A stretch of DNA of 22,743 nt, from positions 1-22,743 of the forward strand of contig JASFKQ010000036.1 in NCBI GenBank assembly GCA_050118555.1, given 5' to 3'. Both the position numbers and the translations under genes were made by a program. The notes beneath the pieces were generated by a model, which was given only the letters and a program-made list of their open reading frames with translations, was not told the origin of the DNA and ran no database searches. Origin of the DNA: CALKKN01 sp050118555 (GTDB lineage: Bacteria > Pseudomonadota > Gammaproteobacteria > Xanthomonadales > SZUA-36). This document shows, piece after piece, positions 7,169 through 13,370 of the stretch (the first letter of the stretch is position 1; each line of letters begins with the position of its first letter).

Positions 7169-8641
7169 TCAGCCGCCCTCGAAATAATGCACCAGCCGGA
7201 CCATCGCCTCCGTATCATGGCGGCAGTAGGTCAGCAACTGGTGGCGGATTGCTTCCCGGCGCTCGCCTGGTGTTTCCGGATCGATCGCTTCGAGGTAGGC
7301 AGCCGAGGCCTCGGTGCCTTCGTGGATGCCTTCGAGACCCGCGTAGTCCATGTCGGGCGCGATCGTCGGCAACACCGCCTTGATCGACCAGGAACCCAGC
7401 ATGTCCGGATGATAATAGTTGGCGCGCGTGACCGGATGCAGGTCCACCAGTCGTTCGACGACGGCTTCAAGCGCCGGGGCCAGGTCCGCGAACATGTCCG
7501 CCAGGCCGAGGATGACGCCGCGCTCATAGGTGGTGTACATGAGCACCGGACCGTCGTTTTCCAGCGCCTCGATCATCGCCTCGGCCAACGCGCGCATCGG
7601 CGGCCGCCCGGAAAGATCCAGGAACTCCGCGTGCTCCATCGCGCCCGGGCCGCGCTCCACGTGACAGGACCATTGAATCGGCAGGGTCTGGTAGGGCCGG
7701 GTGCCCGCCCAGATGGGCACCGGCGGGCCGATCGTCTCGAAATCGAGGTAGAAGCGGGGATACCCCAGCCCCTTCGCGAAATCCCGAGCCCCGGGCAACC
7801 GCTCGGCAATCCCGGCCCGGGTTACCCGCTGTATCCGCTGCTGTGTTTCGGTACGGAGTTCCGACGAAGGCACTTCCCGGATGTCCCGGTAACCGTTCAC
7901 AACCCACAGGCCCAGTTGCTTGCGCCCGCCACCCAGACCCGTCACCGGAAACGCCACGCCCTCGTCACGGGTCGGCCAGCAGACGTGGAGAAACGGGCAT
8001 TCGTATGGGCTGGTGCACTGCTGGCCGGGCGCCACCTCGGGCATCGGCCCGGCTACTGCCTGGCGGGCCTGCTCCACCCAGTGCGTCACCGACGGCAACG
8101 TACCGAATACCTGCTCCGAGAGGTCGTTTTCGAGCAGCAACCCCTCGAAACGGCCGTCACCGGCATACACGAAGCGGTTGTCGACGTGCGCCAGGGCGAT
8201 GCGACTCAGTGTGTGCCCCGCGCCGAGGTGTACCCACGCCTGTACCGCGCAGTCCTGCACGTGCTCCGGCTTGACCTTCGTCGATGCCTTCACCTCGACC
8301 ACGCGCCAGGTGGCGCCGCTGTCGTCCTCGTCGGGCAACAGCACGTCCTCGCGCACCAGCACACCCTCATGCTGGAGCGTCGCCTCGAACACCGGCGCGC
8401 GGAAAAGCGAGGTCATCAGTTCCTCGGTGCGGGCAAGTGCGGCGGAAAAATTGCCTCCGTTGTATTCGATGTAGCTGCCCTGCCCGCCGCCAAACTGCCG
8501 GATGGCGATATCCCCGACCTGGTGTCCGACCTCGAACGCCGCCCGAGTGGCGGCTGAATAGCGCGCCAGGCTGGGCTGGTTGACCTCGAGGTGTACGCGC
8601 TTGGGGCACTGCAGCGAGGACATGATCCTCGATTTGGACAA
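7169..8641 (-). CDS. RecB/Cas4-like Fe-S nuclease with DUF2779 (DEDDy-like) domain
   Basis: The 490-residue protein combines two nuclease-like halves. The N-terminal half is Cas4/RecB-like: D99 (VREDVLL), then E116-V-K118 (VVEVKAST), a PD-(D/E)xK core. C12 (SSLQCPKR) with C209-x5-C215-x5-C221 (QCTSPYECPFLHVCW) looks like a Cas4/AddB-type 4Fe-4S site. The C-terminal half is DUF2779: YPRFYLDFET with D300-x-E302, and Y472-x3-D476 (TYCRHDTEAM), consistent with a DEDDy-type 3'-5' exonuclease fold. The conserved N-terminus LSKSRIMSSLQCPKR suggests a TTG start at 8641-8639; an ATG six codons later (8623) lies inside that motif and has GAGGA too close to it. The frame stays open further upstream, but that part overlaps the DUF4124 gene. 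It probably shares a transcript with that gene. DNA repair or nucleic-acid processing is inferred. Confidence 0.85.
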   Translation of the reverse strand: MSKSRIMSSLQCPKRVHLEVNQPSLARYSAATRAAFEVGHQVGDIAIRQFGGGQGSYIEYNGGNFSAALARTEELMTSLFRAPVFEATLQHEGVLVREDVLLPDEDDSGATWRVVEVKASTKVKPEHVQDCAVQAWVHLGAGHTLSRIALAHVDNRFVYAGDGRFEGLLLENDLSEQVFGTLPSVTHWVEQARQAVAGPMPEVAPGQQCTSPYECPFLHVCWPTRDEGVAFPVTGLGGGRKQLGLWVVNGYRDIREVPSSELRTETQQRIQRVTRAGIAERLPGARDFAKGLGYPRFYLDFETIGPPVPIWAGTRPYQTLPIQWSCHVERGPGAMEHAEFLDLSGRPPMRALAEAMIEALENDGPVLMYTTYERGVILGLADMFADLAPALEAVVERLVDLHPVTRANYYHPDMLGSWSIKAVLPTIAPDMDYAGLEGIHEGTEASAAYLEAIDPETPGERREAIRHQLLTYCRHDTEAMVRLVHYFEGG

Positions 8642-8667
8642 GCGGGGCGTGGCGGGCGGACGGGTGT

Positions 8668-9150
8668 TCAGCGGGTATCTCCGCCAGGCGGCTTGTAGGT
8701 CGAGGGGGGAATCGGTTCGGGCGTTGGAGGTTTGGGCGGGCGCGGGGGGCGCGGCGGCCGCCCCGGAGGCCCGGGATTGCCCGGCCGGTTCCACAACCAG
8801 GGCGCCGCGTAGCGGACCGGTTCGGAGGATTGCTGCACCGGCCGGGCCGCCTGGCGCCGCTCGCGCTCCAGCCGTTCTTCCCGCCTTTTGTCCATTTCCT
8901 CCCGCAGCGCCTGCGTGCGCTCCGCGGTAGCGGCCACATTGTAAATGTCCCCTTCCGTACCGCTGACCACCGGGGGCGTGTCTTCCAGCGTCATTTTCTC
9001 CACGGGGGCGGTTTCCGAGGCTGGCGCCGTCTGGCTGAAGTGCTGCACGCCGTTCTGGTCCACCCAGTGATAAATCTCGGTGCCCGCTGCGGGGGCGCTC
9101 AGGCCGAAGGCCAGCAGAACGACGGGGATGGATATGTCTCTTGAATACAT
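8668..9150 (-). CDS. DUF4124 domain envelope protein with proline-rich tail
   Basis: The 160-residue protein has a signal peptide (SIPVVLLAFGLSAPAAG, cleavage near residue 24). It is followed directly by the DUF4124 motif EIYHWVDQNGVQHFSQTAP (roughly residues 25-45). The middle is a charged helix rich in E and R (EEMDKRREERLERERRQAAR), and the C-terminal 45 residues are Pro/Gly-rich (GPPGRPPRPPRPPKPPTPEP). DUF4124 proteins are common small periplasmic proteins in gammaproteobacteria and have no known enzymatic activity. The ATG at 9150 is chosen because the signal peptide starts there; the open frame continues upstream to 9273 but crosses the promoter region. The ribosome site is weak. It lies 26 bases upstream of the DUF2779 gene on the same strand. 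Confidence 0.85.
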   Translation of the reverse strand: MYSRDISIPVVLLAFGLSAPAAGTEIYHWVDQNGVQHFSQTAPASETAPVEKMTLEDTPPVVSGTEGDIYNVAATAERTQALREEMDKRREERLERERRQAARPVQQSSEPVRYAAPWLWNRPGNPGPPGRPPRPPRPPKPPTPEPIPPSTYKPPGGDTR

Positions 9151-9196
9151 GGGCAACCTGCGCGCGCCGAAGTAGGGTCTCGACCCCCGCACCTCT

Positions 9197-9202
9197 AGTA
9201 TA
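9197..9202 (-). promoter_or_regulatory. Candidate -10 element of the DUF4124 gene
   Basis: Read on the minus strand, TATACT matches the sigma-70 -10 hexamer at five of six positions and lies about 47 bases before the DUF4124 start. The expected -35 region falls in a GC-rich inverted repeat (GCGGCGG 9211-9217, CCGCCGC 9221-9227) with no recognisable hexamer, so activation by a factor or a poor -35 is possible. Confidence 0.4.
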
Positions 9203-9240
9203 CGCAAAACGCGGCGGAGCCCGCCGCCGGAAGAAATAAC

Positions 9241-9269
9241 TTGCTTTTGGGTCCGGCGGGGGCTATTGT
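9241..9269 (+). promoter_or_regulatory. Candidate sigma-70 promoter of the cold-shock gene
   Basis: TTGCTT (9241-9246), a 17-base spacer, then TATTGT (9264-9269). The sequence CTATTGTGCA (9263-9272) recurs exactly in the yajQ upstream region (11775-11784), also with a TTG-type -35 at 17 bases. If used, transcription would start near 9275 and leave a leader of about 175 nt. An alternative is TTGTGC (9267-9272), 18 bases, TGTAAT (9291-9296). Confidence 0.45.
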
Positions 9270-9272
9270 GCA

Positions 9273-9450
9273 CGCCCCAGTTCCCCGATATGTAATATCT
9301 CTATCCATTTATTACCCTTCCCGGTCTGGTTAACAGATTAGTTGCTCGGCCTTCGGGCCTGCTCGGAACTCAACGTCAGTACCCCTGAATCTTGATTTTC
9401 CAGAGATCCGCGATTGATCCAATCTTCACTTTATTTATAGGTAAATCGAA
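9273..9450 (+). promoter_or_regulatory. Long 5' leader of the cold-shock gene with a UUCG tetraloop hairpin
   Basis: No gene is visible between the DUF4124 start and the csp start (300 bases). The csp-proximal part is AT-richer than its surroundings and contains GGCC-TTCG-GGCC (9348-9359), a C(UUCG)G tetraloop on a four-pair stem. The region before the ATG (TTTATTTATAGGTAAATCGAA) has only a weak Shine-Dalgarno sequence. Long structured leaders that act as thermosensors are established for cspA-type genes in Escherichia coli; here that role is inferred. I do not find a convincing cold-box motif. Confidence 0.45.
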
Positions 9451-9654
9451 ATGACGACAGGTATTGTCAAGTGGTTCAACGAGTCCAAGGGCTTTGGCTT
9501 CATTACGCCTACAGATGGCGGCAAGGACGTGTTCGTGCACTTCTCAGCCATCCAGGCCGACGGCTTCAAGGTCCTCACCGAAGGACAGTCAGTCAGCTTC
9601 AGCCTGGAAGACGGCCCGAAGGGCCCGCAGGCCACGCACGTAACCGCTGCCTGA
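9451..9654 (+). CDS. Cold-shock protein, CspA family
   Basis: The 67-residue single OB-fold (cold-shock domain) protein should bind single-stranded RNA and DNA as an RNA chaperone in the cytoplasm. Both nucleic-acid binding motifs are intact: KGFGFI (RNP1, about residues 13-18) and VFVHFS (RNP2, about 26-31). The start TTGIVKWFNESKGFGF and the end of the fold (QSVSFSLEDGPKGPQATHV) match the family over its full usual length. The ATG at 9451 is unambiguous. It is preceded by a long leader and followed within 30 bases by a strong intrinsic terminator. The RRM gene lies just beyond that terminator, so readthrough could link the two RNA-binding proteins. Whether this paralogue is cold-induced or constitutive cannot be decided from sequence. 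Confidence 0.97.
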   Translation: MTTGIVKWFNESKGFGFITPTDGGKDVFVHFSAIQADGFKVLTEGQSVSFSLEDGPKGPQATHVTAA

Positions 9655-9678
9655 GCTCCATCGGCACGGTTGATACGA

Positions 9679-9706
9679 GACCCCCGCCACGTGCGGGGGT
9701 TTCTTT
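9679..9706 (+). terminator. Rho-independent terminator after the cold-shock gene
   Basis: ACCCCCGC (9680-9687), loop CACGT, GCGGGGGT (9693-9700) gives an 8-bp perfect stem followed by TTTCTTT. It lies 25 bases after the csp stop and ends 39 bases before the ATT start of the RRM gene. Confidence 0.88.
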
Positions 9707-9733
9707 CTGCAAATCCAGATTTCCGGCATCGCC

Positions 9734-9739
9734 GGGGAG
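9734..9739 (+). promoter_or_regulatory. Ribosome binding site that fixes the ATT start of the RRM gene
   Basis: GGGGAG lies exactly six bases before ATT (9746-9748). No ATG, GTG or TTG lies in frame between the csp terminator and the RRM core, so this site is the main argument for the AUU start. Confidence 0.7.
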
Positions 9740-9745
9740 TACCCC

Positions 9746-10015
9746 ATTCTCAAACTCTTCGTAGGCAACCTGCCCCCTGAAACCGACGAAAAGTTCGTTC
9801 GTGAGCTGTTCGCGGAATTCGGAACAGTACGTTCCCTCGACCTCGCCCGTGACATTTTCTCCGGCAAGTGCAAAGGCTTCTGCTTTGTCGAAATGGAGGG
9901 TCACGAAGCCCGCGCCGCACAGAGCGCCCTGGACGGCAAACCGCTGCAGGGCGGAGGCGGATTTCTCAAGGTGCGGCCGGAAAACCCGCACCGCCGCGGC
10001 CGCGGCCGCCGCTGA
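9746..10015 (+). CDS. Small RRM-domain RNA-binding protein with an apparent AUU start
   Basis: The 89-residue single RNA-recognition-motif protein has RNP2 LFVGNL at residues 4-9 and RNP1 KGFCFVEM at 43-50. Between them is a typical helix (EKFVRELFAEFGTVRSLDLA), followed by AQSALDGKPLQ and a basic tail (HRRGRGRR). Bacterial proteins of this kind bind single-stranded RNA; some are cold-induced. No ATG, GTG or TTG is available before the RRM core; the first in-frame ATG is inside RNP1. The frame begins best at ATT (9746), placing two residues before K3-L4-F5 and six bases after GGGGAG. AUU starts are rare and are known from infC and pcnB, where they allow control by initiation factor IF3. The gene follows the csp terminator and converges on the SpeE-like gene. 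Confidence 0.85.
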   Translation: MLKLFVGNLPPETDEKFVRELFAEFGTVRSLDLARDIFSGKCKGFCFVEMEGHEARAAQSALDGKPLQGGGGFLKVRPENPHRRGRGRR

Positions 10016-10030
10016 CCGGCACCTCGTCCC

Positions 10031-10699
10031 TCAACTAGCCAGCCAGAGCGTATGCCGGGCGCCCTTGTTGCCATGGGCGTACACCGTCAACTCCTCGACG
10101 CAGAATCCGCAACGCCGAAGCCGGTCGTGAAAATCCGGATCGGGTCCCGCTGACCAGTACGCCGCGATCCCTCCCGGGCGCAGGGCCGCCATGGCCGCCG
10201 AAAGTCCGGCGGGCGAATAGATCCAGTCATTGCCCGCGCTCGTGAAACCCTCCGGCCCATTGTCCACGTCGAGGGCAACCACGTCGAAGGCGCCTTGCCG
10301 TTTGCGCAACAGCGTCGCAACGTCGCCAATGTAGACCCGCGTGCGCGGATCATCCAGGGGCTTGCCGCTGCGCCCACCCAACGGACCGCGGTTCCACTCC
10401 ACGACCTCGGGGATCAGTTCGGCCACCGTCACCTCGGCTTCCGGGCCGAGCGCCTTTAGCGCAGCCGCCAGCGTGAAGCCCATGCCGAGACCCCCAATCA
10501 GGACGCTCGCGCCGGCACGGTTTCGCAGGCGTTCGCAGGGCAGCCTGCCGAGCGCGTCCTCCGAAGCATGCTTGCGCGTGCTCATCAACTCCCCGCCCCC
10601 CGATACCTTGATGTGGAAGTCGTCCTTGCCCCTGTAAAGACTCAGCACCCGGTCCGTGCCGGGAACCGGCGCCTCTCCGATGAGTTCCCAGTGCCTCAC
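10031..10699 (-). CDS. Spermidine synthase-like (SpeE-fold) methyltransferase-superfamily protein
   Basis: The 222-residue protein has the Rossmann SAM-binding glycine loop SVLIGGLGMGFTL (GGLGMG at about 69-74), an acidic residue after strand 2 (VTVAELIPEVVEWNRG) and DVVALDVDNGPEGF near 138-151. This pattern is that of the spermidine synthase-like family. It is shorter than true SpeE (about 280-300 residues) because the N-terminal beta domain is reduced, so aminopropyl transfer is uncertain and the substrate is unknown. The start is GTG at 10699 without a clear ribosome site; no better in-frame start is visible. It lies 37 bases downstream of the patatin gene on the same strand and is probably transcribed with it. 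Confidence 0.75.
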   Translation of the reverse strand: MRHWELIGEAPVPGTDRVLSLYRGKDDFHIKVSGGGELMSTRKHASEDALGRLPCERLRNRAGASVLIGGLGMGFTLAAALKALGPEAEVTVAELIPEVVEWNRGPLGGRSGKPLDDPRTRVYIGDVATLLRKRQGAFDVVALDVDNGPEGFTSAGNDWIYSPAGLSAAMAALRPGGIAAYWSAGPDPDFHDRLRRCGFCVEELTVYAHGNKGARHTLWLAS

Positions 10700-10736
10700 G
10701 CTGCGAAGCCGGCACCCGGCCCGCGCACCGGGGAGG

Positions 10737-11753
10737 TCATGAAACGATCCGGCCGATTTTTTCGAGTTCCCGCTGCTCGCGTCGCGTCGCGTCGCGGCCC
10801 TCGGGGATGCTCTCGGAGGCGCGGTCGAATTCCATCAGGCCGATATTGCTGAGCCGGGGCGTGATCATCACGTCGGGTGGCTCGCCGGCCATGCGCGAGC
10901 GAGTGATCCGGTCCTGCATGATGTCGATCGAACCGGCGATCACGTCGAACAGCCCCGGATCGGGGCTCTCTTTCTTGCGCAGCGAGGAGATGTAGGAATC
11001 GAGGCGCACGCCGAAGCCGGCTTTCATCTTCGCGGCCCAGTTGGCGATCACGGAGTCCTTTTCCTCTATCTCCGCCAATTCCCGGTCACTCTCCTCTTCG
11101 GTGAACTCCTCTTCCAGGCGCCGGACGAAGAAATGGCGGCCGATCAGGTCTCCATTGAGGTTGACCGCGATGACCAGGTCCGCGCCCATCGCCCGCGCCA
11201 GCGACACCGGCACCGGGTTCACCAGCCCGCCATCCACCAGCAAAGTGTCCTCCCTGATGCGCGAAGGCGCGAAGAGGCCGGGCATGGCAATCGACGCGCG
11301 ACAGGCGTCCAGCAGGGAGCCGTCGCGCAGCCAGACTTCCCGCCCCGTTCCCAGTTCGGTGGCCACGCAGGCGAAGGAGGTTTCCAGGTCCTCGATCTTC
11401 GGGTCGCCGATGCGTTTCTTGATCGCCCCCATGAGGCTGTTGCCCTGAAGGAAGCCGCCGCCCGTCATCTTGGCGTCCAGCAGGCGGATGATGTCCACCC
11501 GGCGCAGGCCCGAGATCCACTCTTCGAATGCCGACAGGTTGCCGGAGGCGTAGGCCCCGGCGACGATGGAGCCGACCGATGTGCCCACCACCATGTCCGG
11601 CCGGATGCCCATTTCCGCCAGTTCGTGGATGACACCGATGTGCGCCCAGCCGCGTGCGGCGCCACCGCCCAGTACCAGTGCAAGCACCGGCTTCTTCGGT
11701 TGCTTCCTGGTGGTCCCGCCCATCGTATGTCGCTTCGATTGCACCGTTGCCAT
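10737..11753 (-). CDS. Patatin-like phospholipase family protein (RssA-like)
   Basis: The 338-residue protein is a predicted serine lipid acyl hydrolase with a Ser-Asp dyad. The oxyanion loop is GGGAARG (about residues 29-35), the nucleophile S59 sits in GTSVGS, and the dyad Asp is D174 in VDGGLVNPVP. The C-terminal third is charged and helical (EEFTEEESDRELAEIEEKD), and ends near RREQRELEKIGRI. No signal peptide is evident, so a cytoplasmic or membrane-peripheral location is likely. The ATG at 11753 gives the longest form; ATG at 11723 (MGGTTRKQPKK) is an alternative, and the longer start overlaps the candidate -35 of yajQ. It is divergent from yajQ by 58 bases and precedes the SpeE-like gene. 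Confidence 0.92.
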   Translation of the reverse strand: MATVQSKRHTMGGTTRKQPKKPVLALVLGGGAARGWAHIGVIHELAEMGIRPDMVVGTSVGSIVAGAYASGNLSAFEEWISGLRRVDIIRLLDAKMTGGGFLQGNSLMGAIKKRIGDPKIEDLETSFACVATELGTGREVWLRDGSLLDACRASIAMPGLFAPSRIREDTLLVDGGLVNPVPVSLARAMGADLVIAVNLNGDLIGRHFFVRRLEEEFTEEESDRELAEIEEKDSVIANWAAKMKAGFGVRLDSYISSLRKKESPDPGLFDVIAGSIDIMQDRITRSRMAGEPPDVMITPRLSNIGLMEFDRASESIPEGRDATRREQRELEKIGRIVS

Positions 11754-11781
11754 TGTCTAATGCGGCCCCTGACCCTATTGT
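11753..11781 (+). promoter_or_regulatory. Candidate sigma-70 promoter of yajQ
   Basis: TTGTCT (11753-11758), a 17-base spacer, TATTGT (11776-11781). CTATTGTGCA here is identical to the csp promoter region. The -35 hexamer overlaps the first base of the longer patatin start codon on the opposite strand. Confidence 0.45.
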
Positions 11782-11811
11782 GCAGTCAGCGCCCCTGCAA
11801 AGGAAATCCAA

Positions 11812-12294
11812 ATGCCATCATTCGACGTCGTCTCCGAAGTCAACCACCACGAACTGGGCAACGCGGTCGACCAGGCCAACCGGGAGGTCTCCACCCGCTT
11901 CGACTTCAAGGGCACCGACTCCGGCTTCGAACTGGCCGGTTCGCAGATCACGATGAACACCCAGTCCGAATTCCAGTTGCAGCAGATGTACGACATTCTC
12001 TGCAACAAGCTGGTCAAGCGCGGCATCGACATCGCCTGCCTGGCACTCGACAAGCCCAACGTGCAGCTGAAGACCGCCACCCAGGTGGTGAACGTGCGCG
12101 AAGGCATCGAAACCACCGACTCGAAGCAGATGGTCAAGGCGATCAAGGAATCGAAGATCAAGGTGCAGGCCGCGATCCAGGGCGACCAGCTGCGCGTGAC
12201 CGGCAAGAAGCGCGACGACCTGCAGGCGGTGATCGCGCTGTTGAAGGAGGGGAAGTATGCAGTCCCGCTGCAGTTCAGGAATTTTCGGGACTGA
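11812..12294 (+). CDS. yajQ: YajQ family nucleotide/c-di-GMP-binding protein
   Basis: The 160-residue protein matches YajQ (UPF0234) along its full usual length: PSFDVVSEVNHHELGNAVDQ at the N-terminus, RFDFKGTDS near 29-37, VKRGIDIACLALDKP near 68-82, VREGIETTDSKQM, KDSKIKVQ-like KESKIKVQAAIQGDQLRVTG, and KKRDDLQAVIALLK near the end. The fold is two ferredoxin-like domains. Homologues bind cyclic di-GMP in Xanthomonas and act with a transcription factor; in Escherichia coli the role is less clear. The ATG has AAAGGA (11799-11804) seven bases upstream. It stands alone, divergent from the patatin gene and convergent with the next gene (three bases between stops), with no strong terminator between. 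Confidence 0.97.
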   Translation: MPSFDVVSEVNHHELGNAVDQANREVSTRFDFKGTDSGFELAGSQITMNTQSEFQLQQMYDILCNKLVKRGIDIACLALDKPNVQLKTATQVVNVREGIETTDSKQMVKAIKESKIKVQAAIQGDQLRVTGKKRDDLQAVIALLKEGKYAVPLQFRNFRD

Positions 12295-12297
12295 GCC

Positions 12298-13245
12298 TCA
12301 GGGGTTCTGCCCCGCGTTGGCTTGTTCGCCGATTTCCCTGAGCGTGGAGACCAGGCGGGCCACGACGTCCTCCGCCGCACGCTGAGCGTCCGTTGCCTTG
12401 CGGCCGAATGGTCGGGCGATGACCGTGCTGCGGAATCTCAGAACGTTCAGGTAGACCTGGTAGTGATCATCGGCCTGCACGTTGACCGGCAGGTTCCAGA
12501 ATTTCGCCAATTTCAATGCGTCCACGACTTTCGCCAGCGTCTCGGCTGTCAGGGCCTGCGGCGCCGCCGATTGAAGCTCGACACCGGGACGGTAGCGCCG
12601 CGACACGAGACGCCCGTCTTCGATCTGTAACAACAGGCCGATAGCCGATTCGTCGCTTGGCAGGTACAGAAAACGCAAGCCCAGCGCCTCCCTTGCCAAC
12701 TCCCCTGCCCCAAGTTTTGCCAGGCCGTCCTCGAGGCCTGTGACCCTGATGCCCGAAGGCGCCAGGGCTTCGCCCCGGTCGAGCAGGGCGTCCGCCAGGA
12801 TCCGTAGCGGGGCGAACTGCTCCCCGTCCCTTTCCTGCACCGCTTGCTTGCGATGACCGGAAACCCGGATGTCGATCTGGCAGGTCACCCGGACCGGGCC
12901 GTCGAACTCCTCTTCTCCGTCCCCGCCACCGTAGTGAGATTCGAACGATGCATAATCCGCTTCCAGCAGGTCCTGCAGCAGCCCATGACGGGTTTCCGCC
13001 GTTACCGGAACCTGGACCTCGTTGTTCCAGAAAGCCACGCCGTCCGGGTATACGCGGAACTGGCGCAGGCCCTGCTCTCCCGCGCAATTCACCTCAAGCC
13101 CGATCGGTACGGACGGGTCTTCCTGCGCGCCTTTGAGCGCTGCGGCAAAATCGGCCACCGCGGGCTCTTCGCCTTCATCAGCCGCCGTGGACAGCGCGCA
13201 CAGAAGGGCACTCAGAACAACCAGTCCGCGAACGACACATTTCAT
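12298..13245 (-). CDS. Secreted protein of unknown function
   Basis: I do not recognise this 315-residue protein. A signal peptide is clear (KCVVRGLVVLSALLCALSTA, cleavage near residue 20). The mature part is acidic and contains LEVNCAGEQGLRQFRVYPDG, an acidic Gly-rich loop (HYGGGDGEEEFDG), a second Cys in RVTCQIDIRV, and LRFLYLPSDESAIGLLLQIE; two conserved-looking Cys could form a disulfide in the periplasm. The ATG at 13245 is chosen over the upstream in-frame start because it begins the signal peptide and has AAGGAG (plus-strand complement near 13256-13261) about ten bases before it. A TATACT -10-like hexamer lies at 13300-13305 on the minus strand. It is divergent from the PKD protein gene. 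Confidence 0.75.
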   Translation of the reverse strand: MKCVVRGLVVLSALLCALSTAADEGEEPAVADFAAALKGAQEDPSVPIGLEVNCAGEQGLRQFRVYPDGVAFWNNEVQVPVTAETRHGLLQDLLEADYASFESHYGGGDGEEEFDGPVRVTCQIDIRVSGHRKQAVQERDGEQFAPLRILADALLDRGEALAPSGIRVTGLEDGLAKLGAGELAREALGLRFLYLPSDESAIGLLLQIEDGRLVSRRYRPGVELQSAAPQALTAETLAKVVDALKLAKFWNLPVNVQADDHYQVYLNVLRFRSTVIARPFGRKATDAQRAAEDVVARLVSTLREIGEQANAGQNP

Positions 13246-13299
13246 GGCTTGGGGGCTCCTTGCTTCCCGGGATGGGGCCGAAGTTCCTGGAACCGGGTG

Positions 13300-13305
13300 A
13301 GTATA
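13300..13305 (-). promoter_or_regulatory. Candidate -10 element for the secreted unknown-function gene
   Basis: TATACT read on the minus strand, about 55 bases before the ATG at 13245. The -35 region is weak (GTTCCG at 17 bases). Confidence 0.3.
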
Positions 13306-13308
13306 CAC

Positions 13309-13338
13309 TTGCGCGACTCAAACGGAACTCTGTACTAT
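13309..13338 (+). promoter_or_regulatory. Candidate promoter of the PKD-domain protein gene
   Basis: TTGCGC (13309-13314), an 18-base spacer, TACTAT (13333-13338), lying 32 bases before the ATG at 13371. Both hexamers are imperfect. Confidence 0.3.
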
Positions 13339-13370
13339 CGCTTATCGCCACCGGGACCAAGGGGTGCCCT

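Noticed and set aside
9151..9273. Longer start for the DUF4124 protein
   Set aside because: The extension crosses the TATACT promoter element and the GC-rich inverted repeat, and the signal peptide begins at 9150.
9589..9991. Open frames on the minus strand across the csp terminator and RRM gene
   Set aside because: They are shadows of the csp and RRM frames; the plus strand encodes clear RNP motifs.
13260..13370. Longer start for the PKD protein
   Set aside because: The longer N-terminus would precede the signal peptide and lies over the promoter region; ATG 13371 has AAGGGG at six bases.
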